Part shown: positions 23,484 through 38,272 of the stretch, one piece after another
How the letters are laid out: every line of letters starts with the position of its first letter
Numbering within the stretch: position 1 is the first letter of the stretch
DNA from: an uncultured Paracoccaceae bacterium
Lineage (GTDB): Bacteria; Pseudomonadota; Alphaproteobacteria; Rhodobacterales; Rhodobacteraceae
NCBI GenBank assembly: GCA_947498985.1
Contig: CANMMF010000012.1
Location: 1-64,000, forward strand
Direction of reading: 5' to 3'
DNA length: 64,000 bases
Program-made: the position numbers and the translations under genes
The notes under the pieces: model-generated
Told to the model about the DNA's origin: nothing
The model's input: the letters and a program-made list of their open reading frames with translations, nothing else
Databases searched by the model: none

Positions 23484-25682
23484 GTGAGCATGCAAGAGAT
23501 CGATCCGAAAGACGTCGCCGACCCCAATGCCCTGGCCAGCCTTGTCGCGGGACGGTTCGATGATCCGTTCGCGCTGCTCGGGCCGCACAGGAAAGGCCGC
23601 AGCCGCCATGTCACCGCCTTCGATCCCGGCGCCACCGCGCTTTCGGCGGTGGTGGCGGGCAAGGCGCATCCGTTGACCCCGCTCAAAGGGCTGAAGGGCG
23701 TGTTTCACGGCAAGGTGCCGGGCACCAAACCCTATCATCTGCGCGGCGAGGCGGAGGGCCAGAGCTGGGACATGGACGACCCCTACAGGTTCGGCCCGGT
23801 GCTCGGCAGGCTTGACGAATACCTTCTGGGCGAAGGCACGCACAAGCAGCTGTGGCACGTGCTGGGCGCACATGTCATGGAGCATGAAGGCACCAGGGGT
23901 ACACATTTTGCGGTCTGGGCGCCGAATGCGCGCCGGGTGTCGGTTGTGGGCGATTTCAACGCCTGGGACGGGCGCCGTTATGTCATGCGACGCAGAGGGG
24001 CGACGGGCGTGTGGGAGATCTTCCTGCCCGGCGTCGGCGACGGCACCGCCTATAAATACGAGGTCATGGGCGCGGGTGGCGAGCTGCACATGAAGGCCGA
24101 TCCGGTGGGCTTCGGATCGCAGCACCCGCCGGAGACCGCCAGCATCGTGCGCGACATCTCGGGCTATGGCTGGTCCGATCAGGGCTGGATGACCCGCCGC
24201 GAGGCCGCGCATCGCACCGACCAGCCGATCTCCGTCTACGAAGTGCAACTTGGCAGCTGGAAGCGCAAGGAAGGCGGGCGGCCGATCTCGTACCTGGAGG
24301 CCGCCGAGGAGCTTGTCGATTACGTCACCGACATGGGGTTCACGCATATCGAGCTGCTGCCGGTCTCCGAATATCCGTTTGACGGCTCCTGGGGCTATCA
24401 GCCCGTGGGCATGTACGCGCCGACGATCCGCTTTGGCCCGCCGCACGAGTTCCGCGATCTTGTGAACGCCGCGCACAAGTCGGGGCTAGGCATCCTGCTC
24501 GACTGGGTGCCGGGGCATTTTCCGACCGATGCGCACGGGCTCGGGCGGTTCGACGGCACCGCGCTATATGAACACGCCGACCCGCGCGAGGGCTTTCATC
24601 AGGACTGGAATACGCTCATCTACAATTACGGGCGCCGGGAGGTGATGAACTACCTCACCGCCAACGCCCTCTATTGGCTTGAGGAATACCATGTGGACGG
24701 GCTGCGGGTCGATGCCGTGGCCTCCATGCTCTACCGCGATTATTCGCGCAACGAGGGCGAATGGGTGCCAAACAAGGATGGCGGGCGCGAGAATTACGAA
24801 GCCATCGAGATGCTGCAGACGATGAACCGCGAAGCCTACGGCGCGCATCCCGGCATCATGACCGTGGCCGAGGAAAGCACCTCCTATCCCAAGGTGTCGC
24901 GCCCGATCTACGATGGCGGGCTGGGCTTCGGCTTCAAGTGGAACATGGGCTGGATGAACGATACGCTCGACTACATCCAGAAGGATCCGATCTACCGCCA
25001 GCATCATCACCACCAGATGACCTTCGGCATGCATTACGCGTTTTCCGAAAACTTCATCCTGCCGATCAGCCATGACGAGGTGGTGCATGGCAAAGGCGCG
25101 ATGGTCGCCAAGATGCCCGGCAACGCGTGGGAGAAATTCGCAAATCTGCGCGCCTATTACGGCTTCATGTGGGGGCATCCGGGCAAGAAGCTGCTCTTCA
25201 TGGGACAGGAATTCGCCCAGCGCCACGAGTGGAATCACAATTCCGAGATCGACTGGGCCTGCCTGGCCGATCCCGCCCATGCGGGCATGCAGTCGCTGGT
25301 GCGCGACCTCAACACGCTCTACCGCGACACTCCGGCCCTGCATAAGCACGATTGCGACCCCGAAGGTTTCCAGTGGATCGAGGCCAATGACGCCGCGCGC
25401 TCTGTCTATGCGTGGATCCGCAAGGGCGGCGCTGACGATCCGGAGGTGGTGGTGGTCTGCAACTTCACCCCGGTGGAGCGCACGGCCTACACGCTGGGCC
25501 TGCCCTCCGAAGGCCGTTGGCGCGAGGCGCTCAACACCGATGCCGAGATCTATGGCGGCGGCGCGCGCGGCAATATGGGCGGCGTGACCGCCAAGGCGGG
25601 CGACAGCCACGGCATGACGGCGCAGGCCGATGTGGTGCTGCCGCCGCTCTCGACGCTGATTTTCATCAAGGAGACGGACTGA
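23484..25682 (+). CDS. glgB: 1,4-alpha-glucan branching enzyme
   Basis: [58 protein letters not shown]. Confidence 0.98.
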   Translation: MSMQEIDPKDVADPNALASLVAGRFDDPFALLGPHRKGRSRHVTAFDPGATALSAVVAGKAHPLTPLKGLKGVFHGKVPGTKPYHLRGEAEGQSWDMDDPYRFGPVLGRLDEYLLGEGTHKQLWHVLGAHVMEHEGTRGTHFAVWAPNARRVSVVGDFNAWDGRRYVMRRRGATGVWEIFLPGVGDGTAYKYEVMGAGGELHMKADPVGFGSQHPPETASIVRDISGYGWSDQGWMTRREAAHRTDQPISVYEVQLGSWKRKEGGRPISYLEAAEELVDYVTDMGFTHIELLPVSEYPFDGSWGYQPVGMYAPTIRFGPPHEFRDLVNAAHKSGLGILLDWVPGHFPTDAHGLGRFDGTALYEHADPREGFHQDWNTLIYNYGRREVMNYLTANALYWLEEYHVDGLRVDAVASMLYRDYSRNEGEWVPNKDGGRENYEAIEMLQTMNREAYGAHPGIMTVAEESTSYPKVSRPIYDGGLGFGFKWNMGWMNDTLDYIQKDPIYRQHHHHQMTFGMHYAFSENFILPISHDEVVHGKGAMVAKMPGNAWEKFANLRAYYGFMWGHPGKKLLFMGQEFAQRHEWNHNSEIDWACLADPAHAGMQSLVRDLNTLYRDTPALHKHDCDPEGFQWIEANDAARSVYAWIRKGGADDPEVVVVCNFTPVERTAYTLGLPSEGRWREALNTDAEIYGGGARGNMGGVTAKAGDSHGMTAQADVVLPPLSTLIFIKETD

Positions 25683-25749
25683 CCGCGACGCGACCCACCA
25701 CGATGACCGCGAAACGCGGCTGAAGAACGAATTACTGGGAGGAAAACTT

Positions 25750-27015
25750 ATGGCGACCGAAAACAGCCGGCTGACAAACCGCTCCATGGCCTTTGTGCTG
25801 GCGGGCGGGCGAGGATCCCGCCTCAAGGAGCTCACCGACAGGCGCGTGAAACCCGCGGTCTATTTCGGCGGCAAGACCCGGATCGTGGATTTTGCGCTGT
25901 CCAACGCGCTCAATTCCGGCATCCGCAAGATGGCCATCGCCACCCAGTACAAGGCGCATTCGCTGATCCGGCACTGCCAGCGCGGCTGGAGCTTCTTCCG
26001 CGCCGAACGCAACGAGTTTCTCGACGTGCTGCCCGCCTCGCAGCGCTATGACGAGGCGATGTGGTATCGCGGCACCGCCGATGCGGTGGCCCAGAACATC
26101 GACATCGTCGACAGCTACGACGTCGATTACGTGCTGATCCTCGCGGGCGACCACATCTACAAGATGGATTATGAAAAGATGATCCGTCATCATGTGGAGG
26201 CGGATGCCGATGTGACCATCGGCTGCCTCACCGTGCCGCGTATGGAAGCCACCGCCTTTGGCGTGATGGCGGTGGATGAAAGCGACCGGATCACCAGCTT
26301 TCTGGAAAAGCCCGAAGATCCGCCGGGCACCCCGCACGATCCCGAAGTCGCCCTGGCGTCGATGGGCATCTATGTCTTCAAATGGTCTTTCCTGCGGGCG
26401 CTGCTGATCAACGACATGGAAGACGACAATTCCAGCCACGATTTCGGCAACGACATCATTCCGGACATCGTCAAGAACGGCAAGGCGCAGGCGCATCGCT
26501 TTACCGACAGCTGCGTGCGCTCCTCCAACGAGACCACCGCCTACTGGCGCGATGTCGGCACGGTGGATGCGTTCTGGAAGGCCAATATCGACCTCACGGA
26601 TTTCACGCCGGAACTCGACCTCTGGGACACCGAATGGCCGATCTGGACCTATTCCGAAAGCGTGCCGCCGGCGAAGTTCATCCATGACGAAGCCGACCGG
26701 CGCGGCAATGCGGTCTCCTCGCTGGTCTCTGGCGGCTGCATCATCTCGGGCACCGAAATCCGGCGCTCGCTGCTGTTCACGCAGGTGCACACCAATTCCT
26801 ATGCCAGCCTCGACGGCGCGGTGGTGCTGCCTTACGTCAATGTCGCGCGACATGCGCGGTTGAAAAACGTGGTGATTGACCGCGGCGTCCAGATCCCCGA
26901 AGGACTGGTGGTGGGCGAAGACCCCGAAGAAGATGCAAAGTGGTTCCGCGTCACCGATGGCGGAGTTACGCTGATCACCACCCCGATGCTGGAAAAGCGA
27001 GCCGCCGAAAAATGA
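25750..27015 (+). CDS. glgC: Glucose-1-phosphate adenylyltransferase
   Basis: [58 protein letters not shown]. Confidence 0.98.
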   Translation: MATENSRLTNRSMAFVLAGGRGSRLKELTDRRVKPAVYFGGKTRIVDFALSNALNSGIRKMAIATQYKAHSLIRHCQRGWSFFRAERNEFLDVLPASQRYDEAMWYRGTADAVAQNIDIVDSYDVDYVLILAGDHIYKMDYEKMIRHHVEADADVTIGCLTVPRMEATAFGVMAVDESDRITSFLEKPEDPPGTPHDPEVALASMGIYVFKWSFLRALLINDMEDDNSSHDFGNDIIPDIVKNGKAQAHRFTDSCVRSSNETTAYWRDVGTVDAFWKANIDLTDFTPELDLWDTEWPIWTYSESVPPAKFIHDEADRRGNAVSSLVSGGCIISGTEIRRSLLFTQVHTNSYASLDGAVVLPYVNVARHARLKNVVIDRGVQIPEGLVVGEDPEEDAKWFRVTDGGVTLITTPMLEKRAAEK

Positions 27016-28418
27016 TCCCCGTCCTCTCCGTCACCTCCGAATGTGTGCCGCTGGTCAAAACCGGCGGGCTTGCGGATGTGGCGGGGGCACTGCCCGGCGC
27101 CCTTGCCGGGCACGGGGTCGAGATGCGCACCCTGCTGCCGGGCTATCCGTCGGTGATGAAGGCGCAACCCGACGCGACAGAGGTCGTGCAGATCGAGAAT
27201 TACTTTGGCGGCACGGCGAAGATCCGGCGCGGATCGCTGGGCGAGGCGGTACTCTACATCCTCGACGCGCCGCATCTCTTTGACCGCGACGGCTCGATCT
27301 ATCTGGGCCCGGACGGGCGCGACTGGTCTGACAACCCTATCCGCTTTGCCGCGCTTTCGAACGCGGCGGCACTGATCGCCGCAAAGGGGCTCGACGGCTG
27401 GCGGCCGCAGATCGTGCATATGCATGATTGGCAGGCCGCTTTGACCCCGGTCTATCTGCGGCAGATGGGTGTTCAGGATGTGCGCAGCCTGCTCACGATC
27501 CACAACATCGCCTTTCAGGGCATCGCCCCGCCCGATCTCATGGGCCGGATGGGGCTCGAGCCGCAGGGCTTCACCCGCGACGGGTTCGAATATTGGGGGC
27601 GGATCAGCGCGCTCAAAGCCGGGATTGTCTATGCCGACAAGGTCTCCACCGTGTCGCCGACCTATGCGCGCGAGCTGATGCGCGAAGAGTTCGGCATGGG
27701 CCTGCAGGGCGTTTTGAGCGACCGCGGCGGCGATTTTCTGGGCATTCTCAACGGCATCGACGAAGAGGTCTGGCGCCCGCCCTACAAGGCCCCCACCGGC
27801 AAGGCCAAGCTGAAAGCCGCCCTGCGCGCGGAGTTCGACCTGCCTGAGGCCAACGGCCCGCTCTGCGTGGTGATCTCGCGGCTAACGGCACAAAAGGGGC
27901 TCGATCTGCTGCTTGACGCGCTGCCCAGCCTTCTGGGCAATGACGGCCAGCTTGCCTTGCTGGGCTCCGGCGATGGTCGGCTTGAGCAGCAATACCGCGA
28001 GGCGGCGGCGCGTCACAAAGGCGTGGCGGTGCATGTGGGTTACGACGAGGCGCTGTCGCACCGGATGATCGAGGGCGCCGACGCGATCCTCGTGCCGTCG
28101 CGCTTCGAGCCTTGCGGTCTGACCCAGCTTTACGGTCTGCGCTACGGCACGCTGCCGGTGGTTGCCGCAACCGGCGGGCTGGCGGACACGGTGATCGACG
28201 CCAACCCCGCCGCGCTCGCCCGCGGCGTCGCAACCGGCATCCAGTTTCATCCGGTGACCGCGCAGGCGCTCTCTGCCGCGCTGGAGCAGCTCTGCGCGCT
28301 CTACCGAAACCCCAAGGTCTGGGCCAGGTGTACGCGCAACGCGATGGCCCAGCCGGTGGGCTGGGAAAGCTCTGCCGGGGAATACGCCGCGCTCTTCGAG
28401 GCGATGACCGCCGGATGA
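27012..28418 (+). CDS. glgA: Glycogen synthase (ADP-glucose)
   Basis: [74 protein letters not shown]. Confidence 0.97.
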   Translation: MIPVLSVTSECVPLVKTGGLADVAGALPGALAGHGVEMRTLLPGYPSVMKAQPDATEVVQIENYFGGTAKIRRGSLGEAVLYILDAPHLFDRDGSIYLGPDGRDWSDNPIRFAALSNAAALIAAKGLDGWRPQIVHMHDWQAALTPVYLRQMGVQDVRSLLTIHNIAFQGIAPPDLMGRMGLEPQGFTRDGFEYWGRISALKAGIVYADKVSTVSPTYARELMREEFGMGLQGVLSDRGGDFLGILNGIDEEVWRPPYKAPTGKAKLKAALRAEFDLPEANGPLCVVISRLTAQKGLDLLLDALPSLLGNDGQLALLGSGDGRLEQQYREAAARHKGVAVHVGYDEALSHRMIEGADAILVPSRFEPCGLTQLYGLRYGTLPVVAATGGLADTVIDANPAALARGVATGIQFHPVTAQALSAALEQLCALYRNPKVWARCTRNAMAQPVGWESSAGEYAALFEAMTAG

Positions 28419-30497
28419 CGCAATCGCCCGTTCTGGAAGGCCGCGCCAGCCCGCTTGGCGCCACGTTCGACGGCGACGGGGTGAATTTCGCGGTGTTTTC
28501 GGAACATGCGACGCGGGTCACGCTGTGCCTTTTCGATGCCGACGGCAAGACAGAGACCCAGCGCATCGATCTGCCGGAACGTGACGGCGATGTCTGGCAC
28601 GGCTATATCCCCGGGCTGCGTCCGGGCCAGATGTACGGCATCCGCGCCGAAGGGCCTTACGCGCCCTCGCAGGGGCACCGTTTCAACTACAACAAGCTGC
28701 TGATCGACCCTTATGCCAAGCGGCTGACCGGCCATCCCACCTGGCACGACGCGCTGATGGGCTACACCGTGGGCGACGCGGCCCGCGATCTGAGTTTCGA
28801 CACCCGCGACAGCGCGCGTTACATGCCGCGCTGCGTGGTCGAGGATCCGTCCTTTGCCTGGGGAGAGGACACTGCTCCGCGCACCCCGGTCGCCGAGACG
28901 ATCATCTACGAGGCGCATACCAAGGGTATCACGCAACTCGCCCCCGGCATCGAGCATCCCGGCAGCTTTCTGGGTCTCGCCTCCGACCCGATGCTGGAGC
29001 ATCTCACCGATCTTGGCATCACCGCGCTGGAATTGCTGCCGGTGCATGCGTTTCTGAACGACCGCTTTCTGGTGGAGAAGGCCCTCACCAATTACTGGGG
29101 CTACCAGTCGCTGGGCTTTTTCGCGCCCGACCCCCGCTACCTCGCCAATGCCGAGATCGCGGAATTCCAGCACATGGTCGCGCGGATGCACAGCGCGGGC
29201 ATCGAGGTCTATCTCGACGTGGTCTACAACCACAGCGGCGAAGGCACCGAGATGGGGCCGACGCTGGCCTTTCGCGGGCTCGACAACCGCAGCTACTACC
29301 GGCTGGCCGACGACCCGCGCTATTACGTGAACGACACCGGCACCGGCAACACGCTGAACCTCGATCATCCAATGGTGCTGCGAATGGTGCTGGATTCACT
29401 GCGCTACTGGGTCGAGACCATGCATGTGGACGGGTTCCGCTTTGACCTCTGCTCGACGCTGGGGCGCACGCCGCATGGCTTCGACCGGGGGGCTGCATTC
29501 TTCGATGCAATCCGGCAGGATCCGGTGCTGACCGACGTCAAGCTCATCGCCGAGCCCTGGGATATCGGCCCCGGCGGCTATCAGGTTGGCGGCTTTCCAC
29601 CGCCCTTTCTGGAGTGGAACGACAAGTATCGCGACGGCATCCGCCGGTTCTGGCGCGGCGATGCCGGGCATGTGCCGGTGCTGGCAGACCGCCTGACCGG
29701 CTCTGCCCTGCAATTCGATCATTCCGGCAGGCCCGCCACAACGTCGGTCAATTTCGTGACCGCCCATGACGGCTTCACGCTGATGGACACGGTCAGCTAC
29801 AAAGAAAAGCACAACCACGCCAATGGCGAGGACAATCGCGACGGCCATGGCGAGAACTTCTCGGACAATATGGGCCATGAAGGCCCCACGACCGACCCCA
29901 CGCTGCGCCGCGCCCGCGCGCTGCGGCGGCGCAATCTGCTGGCCACGGTGCTCTTGTCGCAGGGCACGCCGATGCTGCTGGCGGGCGATGAGCTGGGCAA
30001 CAGCCAGGGCGGCAACAACAACGCCTATTGTCAGGACAACGCCACAGGCTGGGTCACCTGGGACGGTGCCGACCCCGAATTTCTGAGCTTCGTCAAGCGG
30101 CTGATCGCCTTTCGCAAGGCGCATCCGATCCTGCGCCAGAAGCGCTTTCTGCATTCGCGCGAACGGGCCACCGACGGGCAGGAGGATCTGTTCTGGCGCC
30201 GTGCCGATGGCGCGCCGATGACCGATGCGGACTGGACCGCGCCCGAGCTGCGCACGCTCTGCGCCGAGATGCGCATGGCCTCCGACACGCCGCCCTACGC
30301 GCAGACAGAAGCAGCTCTGTTCCTGGTCTTCAACGCCGGTGGCAGTGTCATGGTCAAGCTGCCGGAGCCGCCCGCCGGCTGGCACTGGCGGCTCGGGCTC
30401 GACAGCGCGCGGCCCTCGGCCCAACCCGGCCGCATCGACCGGCGTCTGCTGTCCGCCGCCGCCGACAGCGTCATCGCGCTGGAACTGGAGCGCGGCA

Positions 30498-30505
<8 letters not shown>
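28415..30505 (+). CDS. glgX: Glycogen debranching enzyme
   Basis: LEGRASPLGATFDGDGVNFAVFSEHATRVTLCLFD; VYLDVVYNHSGEG; VDGFRFDLCSTLGR; start overlaps the glgA stop. Confidence 0.97.
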
Positions 30506-33985
<3,480 letters not shown>

Positions 33986-34055
33986 CACACAACCCGGAAC
34001 ACATCGCAAGAGCGCCCCGGCCCCCGCTTCATCTTGCCGGTACATCTCGGGGGGT

Positions 34056-34101
34056 CCGGGGGGCGAGCCCCCCGGCGGATCGGATCGCCGAAGGCGATCC
34101 G
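34056..34101. terminator. Two tandem perfect hairpins between convergent pgm and the speE-like gene
   Basis: CCGGGGGGC-ga-GCCCCCCGG (34056-34075) and CGGATCGCC-gaa-GGCGATCCG (34081-34101). Confidence 0.65.
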
Positions 34102-34129
34102 AAACCCCTTCCGGCCGACAGAAGCTCCG

Positions 34130-35677
34130 TCAGCGGAACCAGGCATCCCACCCCGCCAGATAATAGCCCAGCAACGCATGGGACTGGATGGTATTCACCT
34201 CGACCTCCACCCGCCCTGTGTCCGGCGCAAACCCCTGCGCCCCTGCCCATGTCACAGGCGTGAGGTACCGCAGGCCTTCGGGCAGATCCGGGGCACGGGA
34301 CGCCAGCGGCGCAAAGCTCGCCAGGGCAAACCCCCATTCGCCAAAGCTCGGCACGTGCACGTGGTAGGGCAGCACCGCGAGACCTTCGCCGGGCGCAAGC
34401 GGATTGCGCGTCGCCTCCAGCGTGGAGACCACCGACCAGAACGCCTCCCGCGCAAAAAGCGGCGAGCCCGATTGCGTTGCGACAAGCCCGTTGGCCGCCA
34501 GCCGCTCGACCAGAAGGTGGTAGAACTCACGACTGTAAAGCTTTGACAAGGCGAGCGTCTTGGGATCCGGCAGATCGATCAGAATGACGTCGAAACTGGC
34601 AGAGCTCTCCTCGACAAACGCCCAGGCATCCTGGTTGACGATCTGCACTCGGGGATCGGACAGGGCGCGCGCATTGAGCGGCGCCAGATCCGGGTGGTCG
34701 CGGAAAAGCGTGGTCACCCTTGGATCGAGATCGACCAGCGTCACCCGCGCCACATCACGGTAGCGCAGCACCTCGCGGGCCGCCATGCCATCGCCGCCAC
34801 CGAGGATCAGCACCTCCGAACGGCGCGGCGCGAGCCCCATCGCCGGATGCACCAGCGCCTCGTGGTAGCGATACTCGTCCATCGTGTCGAACTGGATCGA
34901 AAAATCCAGAAAGAGCCGCACCCGGTCGCGAAACCGCGTCACGGTGATCTGCTGGTAGGGTGTCGCCTCCGACAGCACCACATCGTCTTCGAAAAGCTGC
35001 ACTTGGGTGATCGAGACCAACCGCTCCGACTGGATCAAAGCGCCGAGCGAAAGCGCGATCGCCACGGCCCAGACCCCCCATTGCACCATCGATGCCTGAG
35101 CGCGGAAAAGCCACAGCGACAGCCCCGCCACGGCAAGGTTCAGGCAGCCGAAGACCAGGCTTGCGGACATCAGGCCGAGATGCGGGATGATCAGCAGCGG
35201 AAAGGCCAGCGATGCCACCAGCGCGCCGACGTAATCCACCGTCAGCACGTTCTCAAAGCGGAACTCCGGCGCGCCGATCTCTTTCAGCACACGCGCGATC
35301 AGCGGGATCTCCATGCCGGAAAGTACGCCCACCGCGATCAGCATGCCGTAAAGCGGCAGTGCCACTTCGCCTAGCCACGCGTAGGTGAAAAACAGCACCG
35401 GCGCCATGAAGCCGCCCACCACCCCAAGCGCCAGCTGTGCCCAGATAAAGCCGGGCATCGCCCGGTCCACATAGCGCGATAGCCACGCGCCAAGCCCCAT
35501 CGACGACAGGAAGACGCCGATGACCAGCGAAAACTGCCGCACGCTGTCGCCCAGAAGATAGCTCGAGACGGTGGCCGCGATGAGCTCGTAGATCAGCCCG
35601 GCCACGGCAATCAGGAAAGTCGCGAAGAGCAGCCAGACCTCGCGCAGCCGCGCAGGCGCGGCGGGCGTCAGGCTCAC
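34130..35677 (-). CDS. Membrane-anchored spermidine-synthase-like protein (N-terminal multi-TM, C-terminal aminopropyltransferase-like methyltransferase fold)
   Basis: TM region FATFLIAVAGLIYELIAATVSSYLLGDSVRQFSLVIGVFLSSMGLGAWLSRYVD; then YHEALVHPAMGL, EVLILGGGDGMAAREVLRY, VTLVDLDPRV, IDLPDPKTLALSKLYSREFYHLL; GTG start. Confidence 0.88.
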   Translation of the reverse strand: MSLTPAAPARLREVWLLFATFLIAVAGLIYELIAATVSSYLLGDSVRQFSLVIGVFLSSMGLGAWLSRYVDRAMPGFIWAQLALGVVGGFMAPVLFFTYAWLGEVALPLYGMLIAVGVLSGMEIPLIARVLKEIGAPEFRFENVLTVDYVGALVASLAFPLLIIPHLGLMSASLVFGCLNLAVAGLSLWLFRAQASMVQWGVWAVAIALSLGALIQSERLVSITQVQLFEDDVVLSEATPYQQITVTRFRDRVRLFLDFSIQFDTMDEYRYHEALVHPAMGLAPRRSEVLILGGGDGMAAREVLRYRDVARVTLVDLDPRVTTLFRDHPDLAPLNARALSDPRVQIVNQDAWAFVEESSASFDVILIDLPDPKTLALSKLYSREFYHLLVERLAANGLVATQSGSPLFAREAFWSVVSTLEATRNPLAPGEGLAVLPYHVHVPSFGEWGFALASFAPLASRAPDLPEGLRYLTPVTWAGAQGFAPDTGRVEVEVNTIQSHALLGYYLAGWDAWFR

Positions 35678-35898
35678 GAGGTGATCACCGCTCCGATGAT
35701 CAGCGCCAGCGAGATGAAGACCGAGCCGATCAGCACCGCGAGGGCGACGTTCTGATCCTCCTCGATCTCCTTGACCACCGAGAAATGCGTCATCCGGTTG
35801 ATGAGCCACCAGCACAGCCCCATCAGCACGACACCCAGTGCCGTATAGAACACCGTGCTGACGATTTCGGAAAACTGGATCGTGACATAGGCGTCCAT
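35674..35898 (-). CDS. DUF350 family membrane protein (YjfL-like)
   Basis: TVFYTALGVVLMGLCWWLINRMTHFSVVKEIEEDQNVALAVLIGSVFISLALIIGAVI. Confidence 0.85.
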   Translation of the reverse strand: MDAYVTIQFSEIVSTVFYTALGVVLMGLCWWLINRMTHFSVVKEIEEDQNVALAVLIGSVFISLALIIGAVITS

Positions 35899-35915
35899 GG
35901 GGTTTCTCCTTTGAA

Positions 35916-36074
35916 CTATTTGACCCGGCCACCGACGAACACGCCGCCGGAGCCGGTCCGCACGGAGCGGTCGAGATCGAAACTTTCGCCACCCGCGCCG
36001 TGATAGGCGACGTAGGACGTGCCGCCGATGGCCGAGGTGGTGAGGATCAGAAAGACTGCGCGGATGACGCTCAT
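35916..36074 (-). CDS. 52-aa predicted membrane/secreted peptide in the DUF4178 cassette (not in the supplied ORF track)
   Basis: Hand translation: MSVIRAVFLILTTSAIGGTSYVAYHGAGGESFDLDRSVRTGSGGVFVGGRVK*. Confidence 0.7.
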   Translation of the reverse strand: MSVIRAVFLILTTSAIGGTSYVAYHGAGGESFDLDRSVRTGSGGVFVGGRVK

Positions 36075-36075
36075 G

Positions 36076-37371
36076 TCAGTCGTCGCTCCAGTCGCTGTGC
36101 CGCCAGCGGCGGGTGTGGTGGATCATGCGCCCGGCCGAGAGGAGCGCCGCGAGCAGCGCAAAGACCAGCGCCAGTAGAAAGAGATAGGTGCCCGACGACA
36201 TGCCCTGCTTCGCGGTCACCTCGACATAGGTGGCATTGCGCGACTGGTTGCCCCAGACGCCCTGCTCCACCCCGGTCAGCGTCAATTCGTAGGTGCCGGG
36301 CACGGTCGGCAGGAAATGCAGGGAGGCGTAGCGGCCACCCTCGCTCCAGTTGCCCTCGCTGTCGCGCCCGAAATAATACTCGATGGTGCGCCCGGCCTCG
36401 AAAAGCGTTTCGTCCTGCGGGTCGGTCAGTTCGACCTCCACATAGGCCCAGCTGTTGGAAACGTTGGAGCTGAAATAGATCCCCGCCAGCCGGCGCGCCG
36501 GATCGGTGATCTCGAAGCTGATGGTGCGGGGCAACTGGCTGAACCCGGTTGTCACCGGCTCCAGCACCGGGGTGCCGGGCAGGAAGGACAGGACCAGCCC
36601 GATGACCAGCGCCGCCACGGCGGCAAGGCCCGAGACATTGCGCAGGAAGGGTTTTTCCTTCCAGCCGCGGTAAGGCTGCGCGGGGTGCACGCCTTTGGGG
36701 CGGATCGCCTTGGGCTCCAGCCCAAACGCCACGCAGGTCTGCGCGGGATCGAGCCAGGTGACCTGATGGATCTCGCGCTCGGTCCCTGTTTCGGCGAAAT
36801 CGATCATGGAATCGCCCGCAAGCGCCGAAATCGAAACGGTCTTTTCGCCGCTGGTGGGCGACCAGGTGAATTCGCCTTCGGCAAAACTCACCGTGCTGGT
36901 CGAGGTTTGCAGATAGCGAAAGCGCTGGCCATGGATCGACACGGTTGGAACGTTTTCTGCCGTCTCGACCCAGCGTTCCGACATCCATGCCGAGTGCGGC
37001 AGGCCGCGCATGCGCCGCGCAAAGGTCACGTGCCCGTCCTCGAGCGTCAGCCAGGCATAGCCGTGGGTCGGTGAATAAAGCTGGTGGTCGATCCATTCCC
37101 AGGTCTTGCCCGCCCAGTTCTCGCGGTGCTGCAACACCCCGACAATGGTCCAGTCGACGCCGACCACCGTGCCGGTCATGCCGATCCTGAACGGCGTCTC
37201 GGGGCGCGCCTGATTGGCGAACTTCTTCAGCGCGCGGTAATTGTCCGTCGCATCGAGCTCGGTCCCGCAGTAAGAGCAGATATGCCGCGTCACCCGGCCA
37301 CCGCCCAGCACGTCGAGCCCGGCCCCGCAGGCGGTGCAGTTGATCGTGGCAAGCTCCGGCGCGCGGCTCAT
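36076..37371 (-). CDS. DUF4178 domain protein with N-terminal zinc ribbon and C-terminal membrane-anchored domain
   Basis: INCTACGAGLDVLGGGRVTRHICSYCGTELDATDNYR; FRIGMTGTVVGVDWTIVGVLQHRENWAGKTWEWIDHQLYSPTHGYAWLTLEDGHV; TM segments near 36640 and 36150. Confidence 0.82.
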   Translation of the reverse strand: MSRAPELATINCTACGAGLDVLGGGRVTRHICSYCGTELDATDNYRALKKFANQARPETPFRIGMTGTVVGVDWTIVGVLQHRENWAGKTWEWIDHQLYSPTHGYAWLTLEDGHVTFARRMRGLPHSAWMSERWVETAENVPTVSIHGQRFRYLQTSTSTVSFAEGEFTWSPTSGEKTVSISALAGDSMIDFAETGTEREIHQVTWLDPAQTCVAFGLEPKAIRPKGVHPAQPYRGWKEKPFLRNVSGLAAVAALVIGLVLSFLPGTPVLEPVTTGFSQLPRTISFEITDPARRLAGIYFSSNVSNSWAYVEVELTDPQDETLFEAGRTIEYYFGRDSEGNWSEGGRYASLHFLPTVPGTYELTLTGVEQGVWGNQSRNATYVEVTAKQGMSSGTYLFLLALVFALLAALLSAGRMIHHTRRWRHSDWSDD

Positions 37372-38000
37372 GCGCTCACCTTTTCGACGGTGACCTCGAA
37401 CGGGTCGTGCCAGTAGCCGACAAACCAGCTTTCGCCGCCGTCCCAGAACTCGCCGGACAAAAGCGCGCCATCGCTGCCTTCGGCGTTGAAAAAGCGGTAG
37501 GTCTCGCCGATTTCCAGCACCTCGCCAAACGCGCCGCGCAAGGCCACGCATTCTGCGACATCGATCTCGGTGACGGCGAAATCCTTGCCGTCATACATGA
37601 ACGGCAGGCCAAGTCGCGGTCTGGCCGAAAGCTGTGGCCAGCGCTTGCGCGGGATTGGATATTGCAGAACCACATCGCCCTCGTCGACCGAGATCCAGCA
37701 GCCCGTTTGCTTCTCGTTCTGTCCCCAGTATTCGTCCCACCAGCCGCGCCCGTAGGAAAACCGCGCATGGCCCAGGATATCGATGCGCGCGCGGTCCAGC
37801 TGCACGCTGTCGCCGATCCCGAACAGCGCAGGCGCGTCATGCATCTCGCCCGACGCACCGGCATTTTCCAGACGGGTGCCGTCGAGATACAGAGTGGTGC
37901 CGCAGGACGGGCAGGTCAGCATGACAACGTGCCGGATCTGCGCGGGCACCGCGTCTCCGCAATTGGGACAGGAGTTCGACGACATGTGCTCAGATTGCAA
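37368..38000 (-). CDS. DUF4178 domain protein with N-terminal zinc ribbon
   Basis: SCPNCGDAVPAQIRHVVMLTCPSCGTTLYLDG; GIGDSVQLDRARIDILGHARFSYGRGWWDEYWGQNEKQTGCWISVDEGDVVLQYPI. Confidence 0.82.
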   Translation of the reverse strand: MQSEHMSSNSCPNCGDAVPAQIRHVVMLTCPSCGTTLYLDGTRLENAGASGEMHDAPALFGIGDSVQLDRARIDILGHARFSYGRGWWDEYWGQNEKQTGCWISVDEGDVVLQYPIPRKRWPQLSARPRLGLPFMYDGKDFAVTEIDVAECVALRGAFGEVLEIGETYRFFNAEGSDGALLSGEFWDGGESWFVGYWHDPFEVTVEKVSA

Positions 38001-38272
38001 GATGCGCGCGGGATTTCAACGGCTATTCCGGAGGTGACCGCGAAATCCCGGGCGCGCCGGGGATTTCGCATAGCAGGCACACCGGCCCGCCAACCGCATC
38101 GGCACGGCGCCGGACAGACGGGAACCTTTCCGCTACGGCAGCGTTGTCCCCTCTAACATCCAATCGAATGCGGCGGGGCGCGTTGGCGCATCCCCGGGTT
38201 GAGCCCTTGCTATCCGGGCCGAGACCCATCAAGACGTCGCTACAGCAGAGAAATTCGCAAACGGAGTGACCC

